Shown here: positions 1-6,443 of the stretch, in pieces
Layout: every line of letters starts with the position of its first letter
How positions within the stretch are numbered: position 1 is the stretch's first letter
Origin: Rubrobacter sp.
GTDB lineage: Bacteria; Actinomycetota; Rubrobacteria; Rubrobacterales; Rubrobacteraceae
NCBI GenBank assembly: GCA_013695335.1
Contig: JACDAR010000268.1
Span: forward strand, 1 to 10,381
Direction: 5' to 3'
Length of the DNA stretch: 10,381 nt
Translations under genes and position numbers: made by a program
Notes under the pieces: generated by a model
Databases searched by the model: none
The model's input: the letters and a program-made list of their open reading frames with translations, nothing else
What the model was told of the DNA's origin: nothing

Positions 1-18
1 GATGGAGATAAAGCCCAT
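1..18 (-). CDS. 5' end of an unidentified gene (first 6 codons only)
   Basis: The minus strand reads an AAGAGGAG ribosome binding site, a 7-base spacer, then ATG at position 18 followed by five codons (M-G-F-I-S-I) to the window edge. The site is strong and well spaced, and it lies downstream of the terminator at 133-160, so this is probably the start of a separately transcribed gene. The product cannot be named from six residues. No convincing promoter was found between 19 and 132; a CATATT hexamer exists but has no good -35 partner. Confidence 0.45.
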
Positions 19-132
19 CGCAAGACTCCTCTTGGTTAAAAGACAAGCTCAGGGCAATGCGGTGAATATGTTGTCTCACCGAAGGTAGTTGACGGCTCGG
101 TCCTGTCATTGGGTTTCGTACGCAGTAGTCAC

Positions 133-160
133 AAAAATGCGGGGGTCTGAAACCCCCGCA
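133..160 (-). terminator. Rho-independent terminator downstream of the RTX-like gene
   Basis: Positions 138-146 (TGCGGGGGT) and 152-160 (ACCCCCGCA) form a perfect 9-bp GC-rich stem with a 5-base loop. Read on the minus strand the hairpin is followed directly by TTTTT (plus-strand A run at 133-137), the classic intrinsic terminator layout. It lies about 80 bases past the stop codon of the small secreted protein gene at 243-620 and ends that transcript. There is no T run on the plus side, so it works in one direction only. Confidence 0.9.
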
Positions 161-203
161 CTCTCACACAACACTCACCAGAGAAGGATGCCCCAGCTCT
201 GCC

Positions 204-231
204 GCGGGCCTGGCTCTCTTCCAGAGCCCGC
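204..231. other. Interrupted hairpin between RTX-like stop codon and terminator
   Basis: GCGGGC at 204-209 pairs with GCCCGC at 226-231, and CTGG at 210-213 pairs with CCAG at 221-224. There is one bulged A at 225 and a 7-base loop. It sits in the 3' untranslated region of the minus-strand gene ending at 243. It lacks a T run, so it is more likely an RNA-stabilising 3' structure or an accessory to the terminator at 133-160 than a terminator itself. The pairing is seen; the role is inferred. Confidence 0.4.
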
Positions 232-242
232 CTGTTGGAAGT

Positions 243-620
243 CTAGCGGAGGGTCACCCTGCTGCACCCCGTGCCCGCTTCGGATTTACGATCCACGATG
301 CACCAGTCACCCCCACTGCCCCCGGAGGCCGTGTCGAGGTTGTCGCCGTCGGCAACGTTGATCTTGTCGTAGCCTTTGCCGCCCAGGACTATATCGGTGT
401 CGTTGGTGTATGCGTTGGCCAGCACGAGGTCGTGCCCACCCTTCATGTATATCTTGTCGTAGGCTCCGTTTTGGGGCCGCTCGTAGATCTTGTCGTCGTT
501 TCCCGTCCCGTAGCAGGGCGCGGATTTGCAGCGGATTACCTGGTCCACCGCGAACGCCGTTACGGCGAACAGGGGCACCAGCATCACCACCATGGCCACC
601 ACCATCATCAACTTGCGCAT
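243..620 (-). CDS. Small secreted RTX-like (hemolysin-type calcium-binding repeat) protein
   Basis: A 125-residue exported protein. Residues 1-24 form a clear Sec signal peptide: Met-Arg-Lys, a hydrophobic core rich in Met and Val, and an A-F-A cleavage site before Val25. The mature part carries degenerate Gly/Asp repeats of the GGxGxDxI type: GTGNDDKIYE near 38-47, GGHDLVLA near 62-69, GGKGYDKINVADGDNLD near 80-96 and GGSGGDWCIVD near 100-110. In RTX proteins such repeats form calcium-binding parallel beta-rolls. Four cysteines (two near 31-36, two near the C-terminus) could form disulfides after export. The set is very short compared with typical RTX toxins, with no enzymatic domain, so a small cell-surface or secreted calcium-binding protein is more likely than a toxin. 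The ATG at 620 follows a purine-rich AAAGGGGA site at about 7 bases. It is probably monocistronic: about 280 bp precede it and a strong terminator follows. Confidence 0.8.
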   Translation of the reverse strand: MRKLMMVVAMVVMLVPLFAVTAFAVDQVIRCKSAPCYGTGNDDKIYERPQNGAYDKIYMKGGHDLVLANAYTNDTDIVLGGKGYDKINVADGDNLDTASGGSGGDWCIVDRKSEAGTGCSRVTLR

Positions 621-899
621 CCATTTTCCCCTTTCATCCTAAGGGCGTAGTCGAGGCCGACTTTCCCCTTTTCTTCCCCGCGAGCCGCTGAAGACTAACG
701 GGTACACGAACCAGGCACAAGGTCCAAATGAGTGTTGCGAGGATCCCAGCCCACAACTCCTTGATGCGCCCTTGCCGACGTCCCGGCAGACGGTTGATGA
801 AGGAGCCATGCGTGTAGACTCTCACACCAGAACCTCGGACCTTTTCCCACCCGGAGAGCGTCGAGCAGCCCGGCTTCGCAGCCTGGAGGATGGTAAGGG
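621..899. other. Intergenic region, no gene seen
   Basis: This interval of about 280 bases separates the protein ending at 900 from the RTX-like gene. Reading frames across it give low-complexity or Arg/Ser/Pro-rich translations without domain character, and no intrinsic terminator is visible for the pyrG-side transcript. It holds the weak promoter candidate at 692-720. A TTTCCCCTTTT-type tract occurs twice, near 624-635 and 661-673; the copy nearest the gene supplies its ribosome binding site. Confidence 0.5.
692..720 (-). promoter_or_regulatory. Possible sigma-70-type promoter for the RTX-like gene
   Basis: On the minus strand TTGTGC (715-720) and TAGTCT (692-697) are separated by 17 bases, giving a weak but correctly spaced -35/-10 pair. 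Transcription would begin near 685, leaving a leader of about 65 bases before the ATG at 620. The hexamers match the consensus only partly, so this is a suggestion. Confidence 0.25.
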
Positions 900-1406
900 C
901 TATACGAGTACCTGCCAAGGGAAGTGTCCGTCAAGGAATTCGGTGAGGTCGGTATCGGCGCCGGTCCCGATGGAGATCTCCGCATTGGGAGCAGCAGACC
1001 AGGAGCGGCCGAACGCGACAGGGAATCCGGCGTCGTGGAGATCCTGCGCCAGCGTCCCCAGGGCGACAGGCGAGGTCACGGCCGGAGAGGCAAGCCTAAC
1101 CGCGCAAACCTCCAGCACCGCCTCAGAGAGTGTTGACGCAACGCTGATAGCGCGAAGCACCAATTCTACGGTCCTGCGGAGATCCACTTCAGCGAACGCC
1201 CGAACCTCACCGGTTACTGAAATGGAAGAGGCGTCCTCGTCTCTTGCTTCCAAAAAGGAGCAGCGCACGCTTTCGTTGTTCGGGAGTGAGCGCAGAATCT
1301 GCCCCCGTGGCTCCTGACCAGGGCGCCAGTGCAAGCTGGCCCGAATTTCGACCACCCCGGCGGTGAGGGTGATGATCTTCCCTGCCGGTTCATCCGGCAG
1401 GAGCAC
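900..1406 (-). CDS. Hypothetical protein downstream of pyrG
   Basis: A 168-residue protein of unrecognised family, from a GTG at 1406. It is soluble-looking, with no signal peptide or membrane segment. The middle (about 60-105) has alternating hydrophobic and charged residues consistent with strands and helices, which favours this frame over the Ser/Thr/Arg-rich frame on the opposite strand. No catalytic motif is seen. The GTG lacks a good ribosome site. The frame is open upstream: a CTG at 1475 overlaps the pyrG TGA and would give an N-terminus beginning M-S-V-A-D-T-K-P-R-K, so the true protein may be 23 residues longer and translationally coupled to pyrG. A perfect hairpin at 1381-1401 falls in its early codons. 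It is probably cotranscribed with pyrG. The function is unknown, and reality of the gene rests on composition and position only. Confidence 0.6.
   Translation of the reverse strand: MLLPDEPAGKIITLTAGVVEIRASLHWRPGQEPRGQILRSLPNNESVRCSFLEARDEDASSISVTGEVRAFAEVDLRRTVELVLRAISVASTLSEAVLEVCAVRLASPAVTSPVALGTLAQDLHDAGFPVAFGRSWSAAPNAEISIGTGADTDLTEFLDGHFPWQVLV
1381..1401. other. Perfect 8-bp hairpin just after pyrG
   Basis: CCTGCCGG (1381-1388) and CCGGCAGG (1394-1401) form a perfect 8-bp stem with a 5-base loop. It lies about 70 bases past the pyrG stop and covers codons 3-8 of the downstream GTG-started frame. Neither strand has a T run after it, so it is not a standard intrinsic terminator. It could slow translation from the GTG at 1406, act as an RNA processing or pausing element, or simply be coding sequence. 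Confidence 0.4.
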
Positions 1407-1471
1407 GACGGTCAGGGCAGTATCCCGACTATCGCGCTCCTGGATTTTCCTTGGTTTGGTGTCCGCTACGC

Positions 1472-3127
1472 TCAGTGATCCGACCGCTCGCCTGACGGGA
1501 CGGCTTCCCTCTCGGGGTCCGCGGGGCCGCGCTTCAGTTCGCCGCAGGCGCCTATGAAGCCGTGGAAGAGCGGGCCGGGGCGGAGCGGGCGGCTCTTGAA
1601 TTCGGGGTGGAACTGGCTCCCGATAAAGAAAGGGTGATCCCTGAGTTCGGCGATCTCGACTAGCCGGCCGTCTGGCGAGGTGCCCGAGAAGACCATTCCA
1701 GCGTCTTCGAGGGCTTCCCTGTAGCGGTTGTTCACCTCGTAGCGATGGCGGTGGCGTTCGTGGATGAGATCCGAGTCATATACGGTGTCTGCCAGTGTTT
1801 CGGGGACCAGCTTGCAAGGCCAGCTACCGAGCCGCATGGTTCCGCCCATGTCGACCCCGATCTGATCCGGCATGATGTCTATTACCGGATGCGGCGTGTC
1901 CTGATCGAACTCCGTGGAGTTCGCCATCTCAAGCCCAGCGACGTTTCGGGCGAACTCGATGACCTGTATCTGCATCCCGAGGCACAGCCCGAGATACGGC
2001 GTCCCTGACTCGCGGGCGTATCTTGCGGCCTCGATCTTGCCTTCAGTCCCCCGCTCCCCGAAGCCTGGCAGGACCAGCACGCCATCCACCCCGGCCAGCC
2101 TTTTCGCAGTCTTCTCGCGGCTCGTGAGCTGCTCCGAATCCACCCAATCCAGCTCCACTTTCAGACCGTGCGCACCGGCCGCGTGGCCCAGCGACTCGAC
2201 AATTGAAAGGTAGGCATCCTGGAGTTTCACGTACTTGCCGACGATGGCGACACGAACTGTATCTTCCGCCCCCAGGATGCGCGAGACCAATGACCTCCAT
2301 TCCTCAAGGTCCGCTGGCGGGGCATCGAGGCCGAGCTTATCTAGCACGAGGTCGTCGAGGCCGCTGTCATGCAGGCTGAGTGGGATGTCGTAGAGGGTGG
2401 AGGCGTTTTCGGCCGGGATAACCGAGTCCAACTCCGCGTCGCCAAAGAGCGCAATCTTCTTCCTGATGTCCTCCCCGATCGGACGGTCAGCCCGGCAGAT
2501 CAAAACGTCAGCGCTTATGCCGATCTCACGCAAACGCTGCGTGGAGTGCTGGGTAGGCTTGGTCTTCAACTCGCCCGCGGCCTCGATGTAAGGCACGTAG
2601 GAGACGTGTACATACAGCACGTTCTTGCGCCCGACATCGTTGCGGAACTGGCGAATCGCTTCGAGGAAAGGCAGGCTCTCGATGTCGCCGACCGTGCCCC
2701 CGATCTCGGTGATCACGATGTCTTTATCCTGCCCGAGACGACCGATGCGGCTCTTGATCTCATTGGTTATGTGCGGGATGACCTGCACCGTCGCCCCGAG
2801 ATAATCCCCCCGACGCTCGCGGCTTATTACCTCCCAGTACACGCTCCCGGTCGTCACATTACTAAGGCGCCCAAGGTTCTCGTCAAGGAACCGCTCGTAA
2901 TGTCCGAGGTCGAGATCCGTCTCAGCCCCATCATCAGTGACGAAGACCTCGCCGTGCTGGTAAGGGTTCATGGTGCCAGGGTCCACGTTGATGTACGGAT
3001 CGAACTTCTGAAGTACCACCCGGTAACCACGGGCCTTCAGCAACATCCCGAGCGCCGCCGCGCTCGTCCCCTTGCCGATGGACGAGACTACCCCGCCCGT
3101 AACGAAGATGTACTTGGTCTCACTCAT
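1472..3127 (-). CDS. pyrG: CTP synthase (glutamine-hydrolysing)
   Basis: CTP synthase makes CTP from UTP, ATP and glutamine, the last step of de novo pyrimidine nucleotide synthesis, in the cytoplasm. The 551 residues match the usual two-domain layout. The N-terminal amidoligase domain (about 1-270) has the nucleotide-binding segment GGVVSSIGKGT at 11-21, the acidic DDGAETDLDLGHYERF region at 65-80 and TEIGGTVGDIES at 140-151, whose Glu141 corresponds to the family's metal-binding Glu. The class I glutamine amidotransferase domain (about 291-530) has the nucleophile Cys382 in GLCLGMQ and the His507/Glu509 pair in FHPEF. All key residues are intact, so it should be active. A short polar tail from about 531 is slightly longer than in the E. 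coli enzyme. The ATG at 3127 follows a GGGGGT run at about 7 bases. A TATAAC hexamer at 3155-3160 could be a -10 box, but no -35 is clear. The gene is essential in most bacteria and anchors the core-chromosome side of the window. Confidence 0.98.
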   Translation of the reverse strand: MSETKYIFVTGGVVSSIGKGTSAAALGMLLKARGYRVVLQKFDPYINVDPGTMNPYQHGEVFVTDDGAETDLDLGHYERFLDENLGRLSNVTTGSVYWEVISRERRGDYLGATVQVIPHITNEIKSRIGRLGQDKDIVITEIGGTVGDIESLPFLEAIRQFRNDVGRKNVLYVHVSYVPYIEAAGELKTKPTQHSTQRLREIGISADVLICRADRPIGEDIRKKIALFGDAELDSVIPAENASTLYDIPLSLHDSGLDDLVLDKLGLDAPPADLEEWRSLVSRILGAEDTVRVAIVGKYVKLQDAYLSIVESLGHAAGAHGLKVELDWVDSEQLTSREKTAKRLAGVDGVLVLPGFGERGTEGKIEAARYARESGTPYLGLCLGMQIQVIEFARNVAGLEMANSTEFDQDTPHPVIDIMPDQIGVDMGGTMRLGSWPCKLVPETLADTVYDSDLIHERHRHRYEVNNRYREALEDAGMVFSGTSPDGRLVEIAELRDHPFFIGSQFHPEFKSRPLRPGPLFHGFIGACGELKRGPADPEREAVPSGERSDH

Positions 3128-3171
3128 CTATATACCCCCAAAACCACGAACGCCGTTATAATCTTACCTCC

Positions 3172-3384
3172 TCAATCTACCGGGAAACCCAGAAACGCCA
3201 CCGGAGCGGCGAGGTCCGCAATCGCCACCCCGGCGACCCGCGGGACCGCACCAGGCCCGCTGAATACGACGAGGTAGCCGAGAACGCTTCCACGGATCGC
3301 GGCTCCCGCATTACCCAGCATGATACGCCTCCTGAGGCCAAAATAAAATACCAACGCGGCGGTGACCCCGAGGCGCGCAGGAGA
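3172..3384 (-). pseudogene. Decayed C-terminal remnant of a family 4 glycosyl-phosphotransferase (MraY/WecA type)
   Basis: After a TAG at 3385-3387 the minus strand is open for 71 codons to a TGA at 3172. The translation has a hydrophobic segment (GVTAALVFYFGLRRR), then MLGNAGAAIRGSVLG, another hydrophobic stretch and DLAAPVAFLGFPVD. From memory, polyprenyl-phosphate GT4 transferases end with a segment like MLGDAGAN.LGA.LG and, in the group found near pyrG in some Gram-positives, a tail like NLAAERVSFSRVIE; the order and spacing match here. The Asp of the LGD motif is Asn and several other conserved positions are changed. The membrane segments and active-site loops that should precede it are absent, and stops close the upstream frame. 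No usable start with a ribosome site is seen; a TTG at 3354 is the only in-frame candidate in the upstream part. I read it as the leftover 3' end of a core gene broken by loss or insertion upstream. A short real membrane peptide is a weaker alternative. Confidence 0.45.
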
Positions 3385-3564
3385 CTACAGCGGTAATCAA
3401 AACGGCTGGCCCAGTGTCCGGTATCCACGATGCTCGAAAAGACCCGCGCATCTACAGGGGTAATCGCTGGCATAGCGGCGCCTATCGCCTCGGCCAGAGC
3501 CTCACGGCTTCGCACAGCAGGTTCTTGATTTCTCGCCTGCCTGAACAGTTGCCGTTTGGCGTCG
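3385..3564. other. Junction between SDR gene and glycosyltransferase remnant, no intact gene
   Basis: These 180 bases follow the SDR stop codon. One minus-strand frame is open through them and has a protein-like stretch (ALAEAIGAAMPAITPVDARV, then FSSIVDTGHW). It begins only as an out-of-frame shadow of the SDR tail, later runs into a Ser/Arg-rich shadow of the remnant, and has no start site of its own. It may be debris of a second broken gene at the island edge. No terminator with a T run is visible for the SDR operon. Confidence 0.35.
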
Positions 3565-4431
3565 TTATGCCTCTGCTGGCAGGCCATCCGCGAGATGAAC
3601 CATTTCAGCACTGACATCCCACAGCTTCCTGGCGACAGCGCTATCGGTAGCTTGTGGGGCCGGTTGGGTTACTTTGCGACCAACGAAGTATTTTCCGGTA
3701 ACGCTTTGCACCCCTGGTGAAGACGCCAGGTAGATCGACGTATCCGCACCTTTTTCCGGGGAACGTGCGATGAGAGGTACGACCGCCCGAATCGTCTTCA
3801 TGAGGAAGCCGGGATTGTTTTTCCCGAATCCCGTACTCACAAGGCCAGGATGCAGCGCATTGGCGGTTACTCCGGTTCCATCCAGACGGTGGGCCAGTTC
3901 CATCGTAAACAGGAGGGTCGCGAGTTTTGAATTGCCATATGCCCTGTGACTATAGCCCCGTTCGCCTTGAAGGTTGGCGAATTCGATCTTGCCGGAGGTA
4001 TGCGCCCCAGACGACACGTTGATGATCCGTGCCGGGGCGCTGGCTTGGATCTTATCGAGGAGCACATTGGTCAGCAGGAACGGAGCGAGAAGATTGAGCG
4101 CGAAAGTCATTTCGATGCCATCAACGCTGAGTTGACGCCGCATGAAGACCGCGCCCGCATTGTTGAGCAAGACGTGAAGGTGCGAATATTTACTCTCGAA
4201 CTCATTCGCCAGGCGTCGAACATCCTGCTGCGACGACAGATCAGCCAGCAGTGAGTCCACTGTGTCATTACCGCTTGCCGCACGGATTTCTTCGACAACC
4301 TGGGAGGTTTTCTGAGCATCCCGTCCAACGATTACGACAGTTGCGCCCATTCGGGCGAGTTCGTGGGCTGTACTTTTCCCGATACCGTTGGTAGCGCCTT
4401 TGATCAGGCATACCTTGCCTTGCATCGTCAT
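3565..4431 (-). CDS. Short-chain dehydrogenase/reductase, retinol-dehydrogenase-like
   Basis: A 288-residue classical SDR, a cytoplasmic NAD(P)H-dependent oxidoreductase acting on an alcohol/carbonyl pair. The Rossmann motif is KGATNGIG at 11-18, the LLNNAG motif ends at Gly93, the catalytic Asn is about 113, the catalytic Ser is in INVSSGAH (140/141), and YGNSK gives Tyr165 and Lys169. The VVIVGRD segment after the second strand, with Arg, is typical of NADP preference. Overall style is that of bacterial relatives of retinol dehydrogenases and WW-domain oxidoreductases; the true substrate is unknown. Oddity: the first residue of the TGxxxGIG motif is Lys11 instead of Thr (AAA where ACA would restore it). 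The ATG at 4431 follows AGAGGGAG at a good distance; a second ATG lies two codons in. It starts 40 bases after the upstream MDR gene, so it is probably the last gene of that operon. Confidence 0.92.
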   Translation of the reverse strand: MTMQGKVCLIKGATNGIGKSTAHELARMGATVVIVGRDAQKTSQVVEEIRAASGNDTVDSLLADLSSQQDVRRLANEFESKYSHLHVLLNNAGAVFMRRQLSVDGIEMTFALNLLAPFLLTNVLLDKIQASAPARIINVSSGAHTSGKIEFANLQGERGYSHRAYGNSKLATLLFTMELAHRLDGTGVTANALHPGLVSTGFGKNNPGFLMKTIRAVVPLIARSPEKGADTSIYLASSPGVQSVTGKYFVGRKVTQPAPQATDSAVARKLWDVSAEMVHLADGLPAEA

Positions 4432-4471
4432 TTCTCCCTCTACGTTTCATAGCGACAGGTGAGGCGATCTG

Positions 4472-5440
4472 TCAAGTTTGGTTATGCGCCACGGTGATGA
4501 CGACTTTTCCTCTGGCGTGCCCTGTTTCGAGATACCGGATAGCTTCAGCCGTCTCAGCCAAGGGGTAGCATCGGTCGATCACAGGTACGACTTTGCCGAC
4601 TTCGAGCAACTCTTTGATAGAAACCAAATCTTCTTTATTGGCTTTCGCCGTCTTCATCATACCGACTTTCTTACCTCCCAGTAACATGATCTGGAACAAA
4701 CGCGACAGGGATGTAAACCCGGCAACGGAACAAATCCCATTGGGACTCAAGGCACGCTTATAATCTGAAACCGAACGATTTCCCACAGCATCAAAGATCA
4801 GATCATAACGCTGACCAGTTTGGGTGAAATCCGCTTGCGTATAATCAATGACATGATCCGCGCCGATCGAGCGCACCATGTCTAAATTGCGCGTGCTGCA
4901 CACGCCAGTGACTTCGGTTCCGAACGAGTTGGCGATCTGCACGGCAAACGTCCCCACACCACCGGACGCGCCGTTGATCAGAACCCTTTGCCCCGGCTCA
5001 ATCTGCCCTTTGTCGCGTAGACCCTGCAAAGCGGTGAATGCCGCTAAGGGGACGGCTGCTGCTTGCTCGAATGTCATCTTGGCCGGTTTCGAGGCCATTA
5101 GCTCTTCGGGAGCACACACATATTCGGCAAAACTGCCCAACTCATTTAGGGGCATTTCGCCAAATACATTATCACCTACTCGAAGCTGGGTTACGTTGCT
5201 GCCGATCGCTTCGACACGCCCCGCTACATCAGCGCCGAGCCCCGTGTTTTTGGGTTTTAGAAGCCCATTCGCTAAACGTGCCAGGAATGGCTCTGCTCGC
5301 ATAAGATGCCAGTCAGCTGGATTTGCGGATGCCGCATGAACTTTGACCAGGACTTCATTGTCGTTGGGCGCAGGTTTTTCTACGTCCTCGAACTGAAGAA
5401 CATCCGGTGGTCCGTATTTTGAGTAGATAATTGCTTTCAT
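4472..5440 (-). CDS. Zinc-free MDR oxidoreductase, quinone oxidoreductase type (tandem copy 2)
   Basis: A 322-residue NAD(P)H-dependent medium-chain reductase. The catalytic GroES-like domain occupies about 1-125 and the Rossmann domain follows, with LINGASGGVGTFAVQIA around 154-170. The zinc ligands and GHE motif of alcohol dehydrogenases are absent (GADVAGRVEAIG stands at that place), so it belongs to the zinc-independent quinone oxidoreductase/enoyl reductase branch, which reduces quinones or alpha,beta-unsaturated carbonyls. Start: the frame is open to about 5596, but the extra 52 residues are only the other frame of the upstream gene's tail. The ATG at 5440 has a perfect AGGAGG about 8 bases before it and aligns with the paralogue's N-terminus. 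It starts 19 bases after the upstream MDR stop and is followed by the SDR gene. DNA and protein similarity to the upstream gene, strongest around the Rossmann region, points to tandem duplication. Base composition is lower in GC than pyrG, hinting at transfer. Confidence 0.93.
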   Translation of the reverse strand: MKAIIYSKYGPPDVLQFEDVEKPAPNDNEVLVKVHAASANPADWHLMRAEPFLARLANGLLKPKNTGLGADVAGRVEAIGSNVTQLRVGDNVFGEMPLNELGSFAEYVCAPEELMASKPAKMTFEQAAAVPLAAFTALQGLRDKGQIEPGQRVLINGASGGVGTFAVQIANSFGTEVTGVCSTRNLDMVRSIGADHVIDYTQADFTQTGQRYDLIFDAVGNRSVSDYKRALSPNGICSVAGFTSLSRLFQIMLLGGKKVGMMKTAKANKEDLVSIKELLEVGKVVPVIDRCYPLAETAEAIRYLETGHARGKVVITVAHNQT

Positions 5441-5459
5441 AAGTATTCCTCCTGATTCG

Positions 5460-6443
5460 TCAGTTTTTGATGTTGTGCTCCACAGCGATGACGACGTTGC
5501 CCTTTTTGTGTCCTGTGTCGACGTACCGGTGAGCCTCGGCGATGTGTTCCAATGGATAGCGTCTATCGATGACCGATTGAATCTTCCCCGCCTCAATGAG
5601 ATCTTTTAGGAATATTAGATCTTCGTTCTTTTCGCTTGCTGCCCCAAATATTACTTTCTTGCTGCTCCTCGAAGTCCATAGCCCTCGAACCATCTGTGAG
5701 GGCCGAGGGTTCGCTAACAGATAGCGTCCATTGTGCTTGAGCGATCGTACACTGCGGGTAAACGAACTCTTGCCTACCACATCAAAAATAACATCATAAG
5801 TCTCACCGTTTCTGGTGAAATCTTCTTGCGTGTAAGCAATGACATGGTCCGCGCCGATCGAGCGCAGCATGTCCAATTTCCCCGTGCTGTCCACGGCAGT
5901 CACTTCAGCTCCGAAGTATCTGGCAAGCTGGACCGCAAACGTACCGATGCTTCCACCCGCGCCATTGATCAAGACCTTTTGTCCACTCTGGACATTTCCT
6001 TTTCTCAGAAAATGCAATGCATTAAGTCCCCCAAGAGGAACGGCGGCGGCTTCTTCATAGGTCATATTGGCCGGTTTGATCGCCAGCATCCCACTTTCAG
6101 GCAGGCAGGTGTACTCAGCATGAGTACCCAAACCCAAACCGGTCGAGGCAAAAACCTGGTCTCCATTCCTAAATTGTTTGACGTCTTTGCCGACTGCTTC
6201 GATTTCTCCGGCGAGCTCCTGGCCCAGGATCTTGTTTCCTGGTCTGATGAGACCCAGATAAATTCGTATGGGAAGCCGGAGCCAGATGGGGAGTTTTAGA
6301 CTGCGAAGCTCACAGTCCGCTGCTGTTACTGTTGTCGCATCTATTCGTATCAGGACTTCATTGTCCGAGGGCGTGGGTTTCTCTACCTCTTTGAGCTGAA
6401 GAACATCCGGTGACCCGTATTCCGTGTATACCATCGCTTTCAA
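5460..6443 (-). CDS. Zinc-free MDR oxidoreductase, quinone oxidoreductase type (tandem copy 1)
   Basis: A 327-residue paralogue of the next gene, with the same two-domain MDR fold: GroES-like domain at about 1-130 and cofactor-binding LINGAGGSIGTFAVQLA around 158-174. GQELAGEIEAVG replaces the zinc enzyme GHE signature and the zinc cysteines are missing, so a zinc-free quinone or enone reductase is expected. The N-terminus (KAMVYTEYGSPDVLQLKEVE) and C-terminus (GHKKGNVVIAVEHN) align closely with the second copy. The middle of the first domain (about 45-75) and the region after 235 diverge, which suggests different substrates. Start: TTG at 6443, because GGAGG lies 6 bases before it and the alignment begins there; the ATG at 6434 is three codons in. 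It is the first gene of the probable MDR-MDR-SDR operon. Codons are richer in A and T than in pyrG or the LAL gene. Confidence 0.92.
   Translation of the reverse strand: MKAMVYTEYGSPDVLQLKEVEKPTPSDNEVLIRIDATTVTAADCELRSLKLPIWLRLPIRIYLGLIRPGNKILGQELAGEIEAVGKDVKQFRNGDQVFASTGLGLGTHAEYTCLPESGMLAIKPANMTYEEAAAVPLGGLNALHFLRKGNVQSGQKVLINGAGGSIGTFAVQLARYFGAEVTAVDSTGKLDMLRSIGADHVIAYTQEDFTRNGETYDVIFDVVGKSSFTRSVRSLKHNGRYLLANPRPSQMVRGLWTSRSSKKVIFGAASEKNEDLIFLKDLIEAGKIQSVIDRRYPLEHIAEAHRYVDTGHKKGNVVIAVEHNIKN

Noticed and set aside
583..609. CACCAT-type repeat, reading as a His-rich string on the plus strand
   Set aside because: It is the reverse of Met/Val codons in the signal peptide of the RTX-like protein, so the repeat is a by-product of that coding.
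634..918. Minus-strand frame of 94 codons in the intergenic region, with a short hydrophobic stretch
   Set aside because: No ribosome site, an Arg/Ser-rich remainder and overlap with the RTX-like promoter region; no support beyond being open.
772..1317. Plus-strand frame of 181 codons opposite the unknown protein at 900-1406
   Set aside because: Its translation is Ser/Thr/Arg-rich without hydrophobic patterning or ribosome site, and it opposes the direction of every other gene; the minus-strand frame looks more like a folded protein.
2369..3277. Long plus-strand frame antisense to pyrG
   Set aside because: It is a high-GC shadow of an unmistakable CTP synthase gene.
5441..5596. N-terminal extension of the second MDR protein
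   Set aside because: It lies in the coding region of the first MDR gene, has no family similarity, and the ATG at 5440 with AGGAGG aligns with the paralogue.
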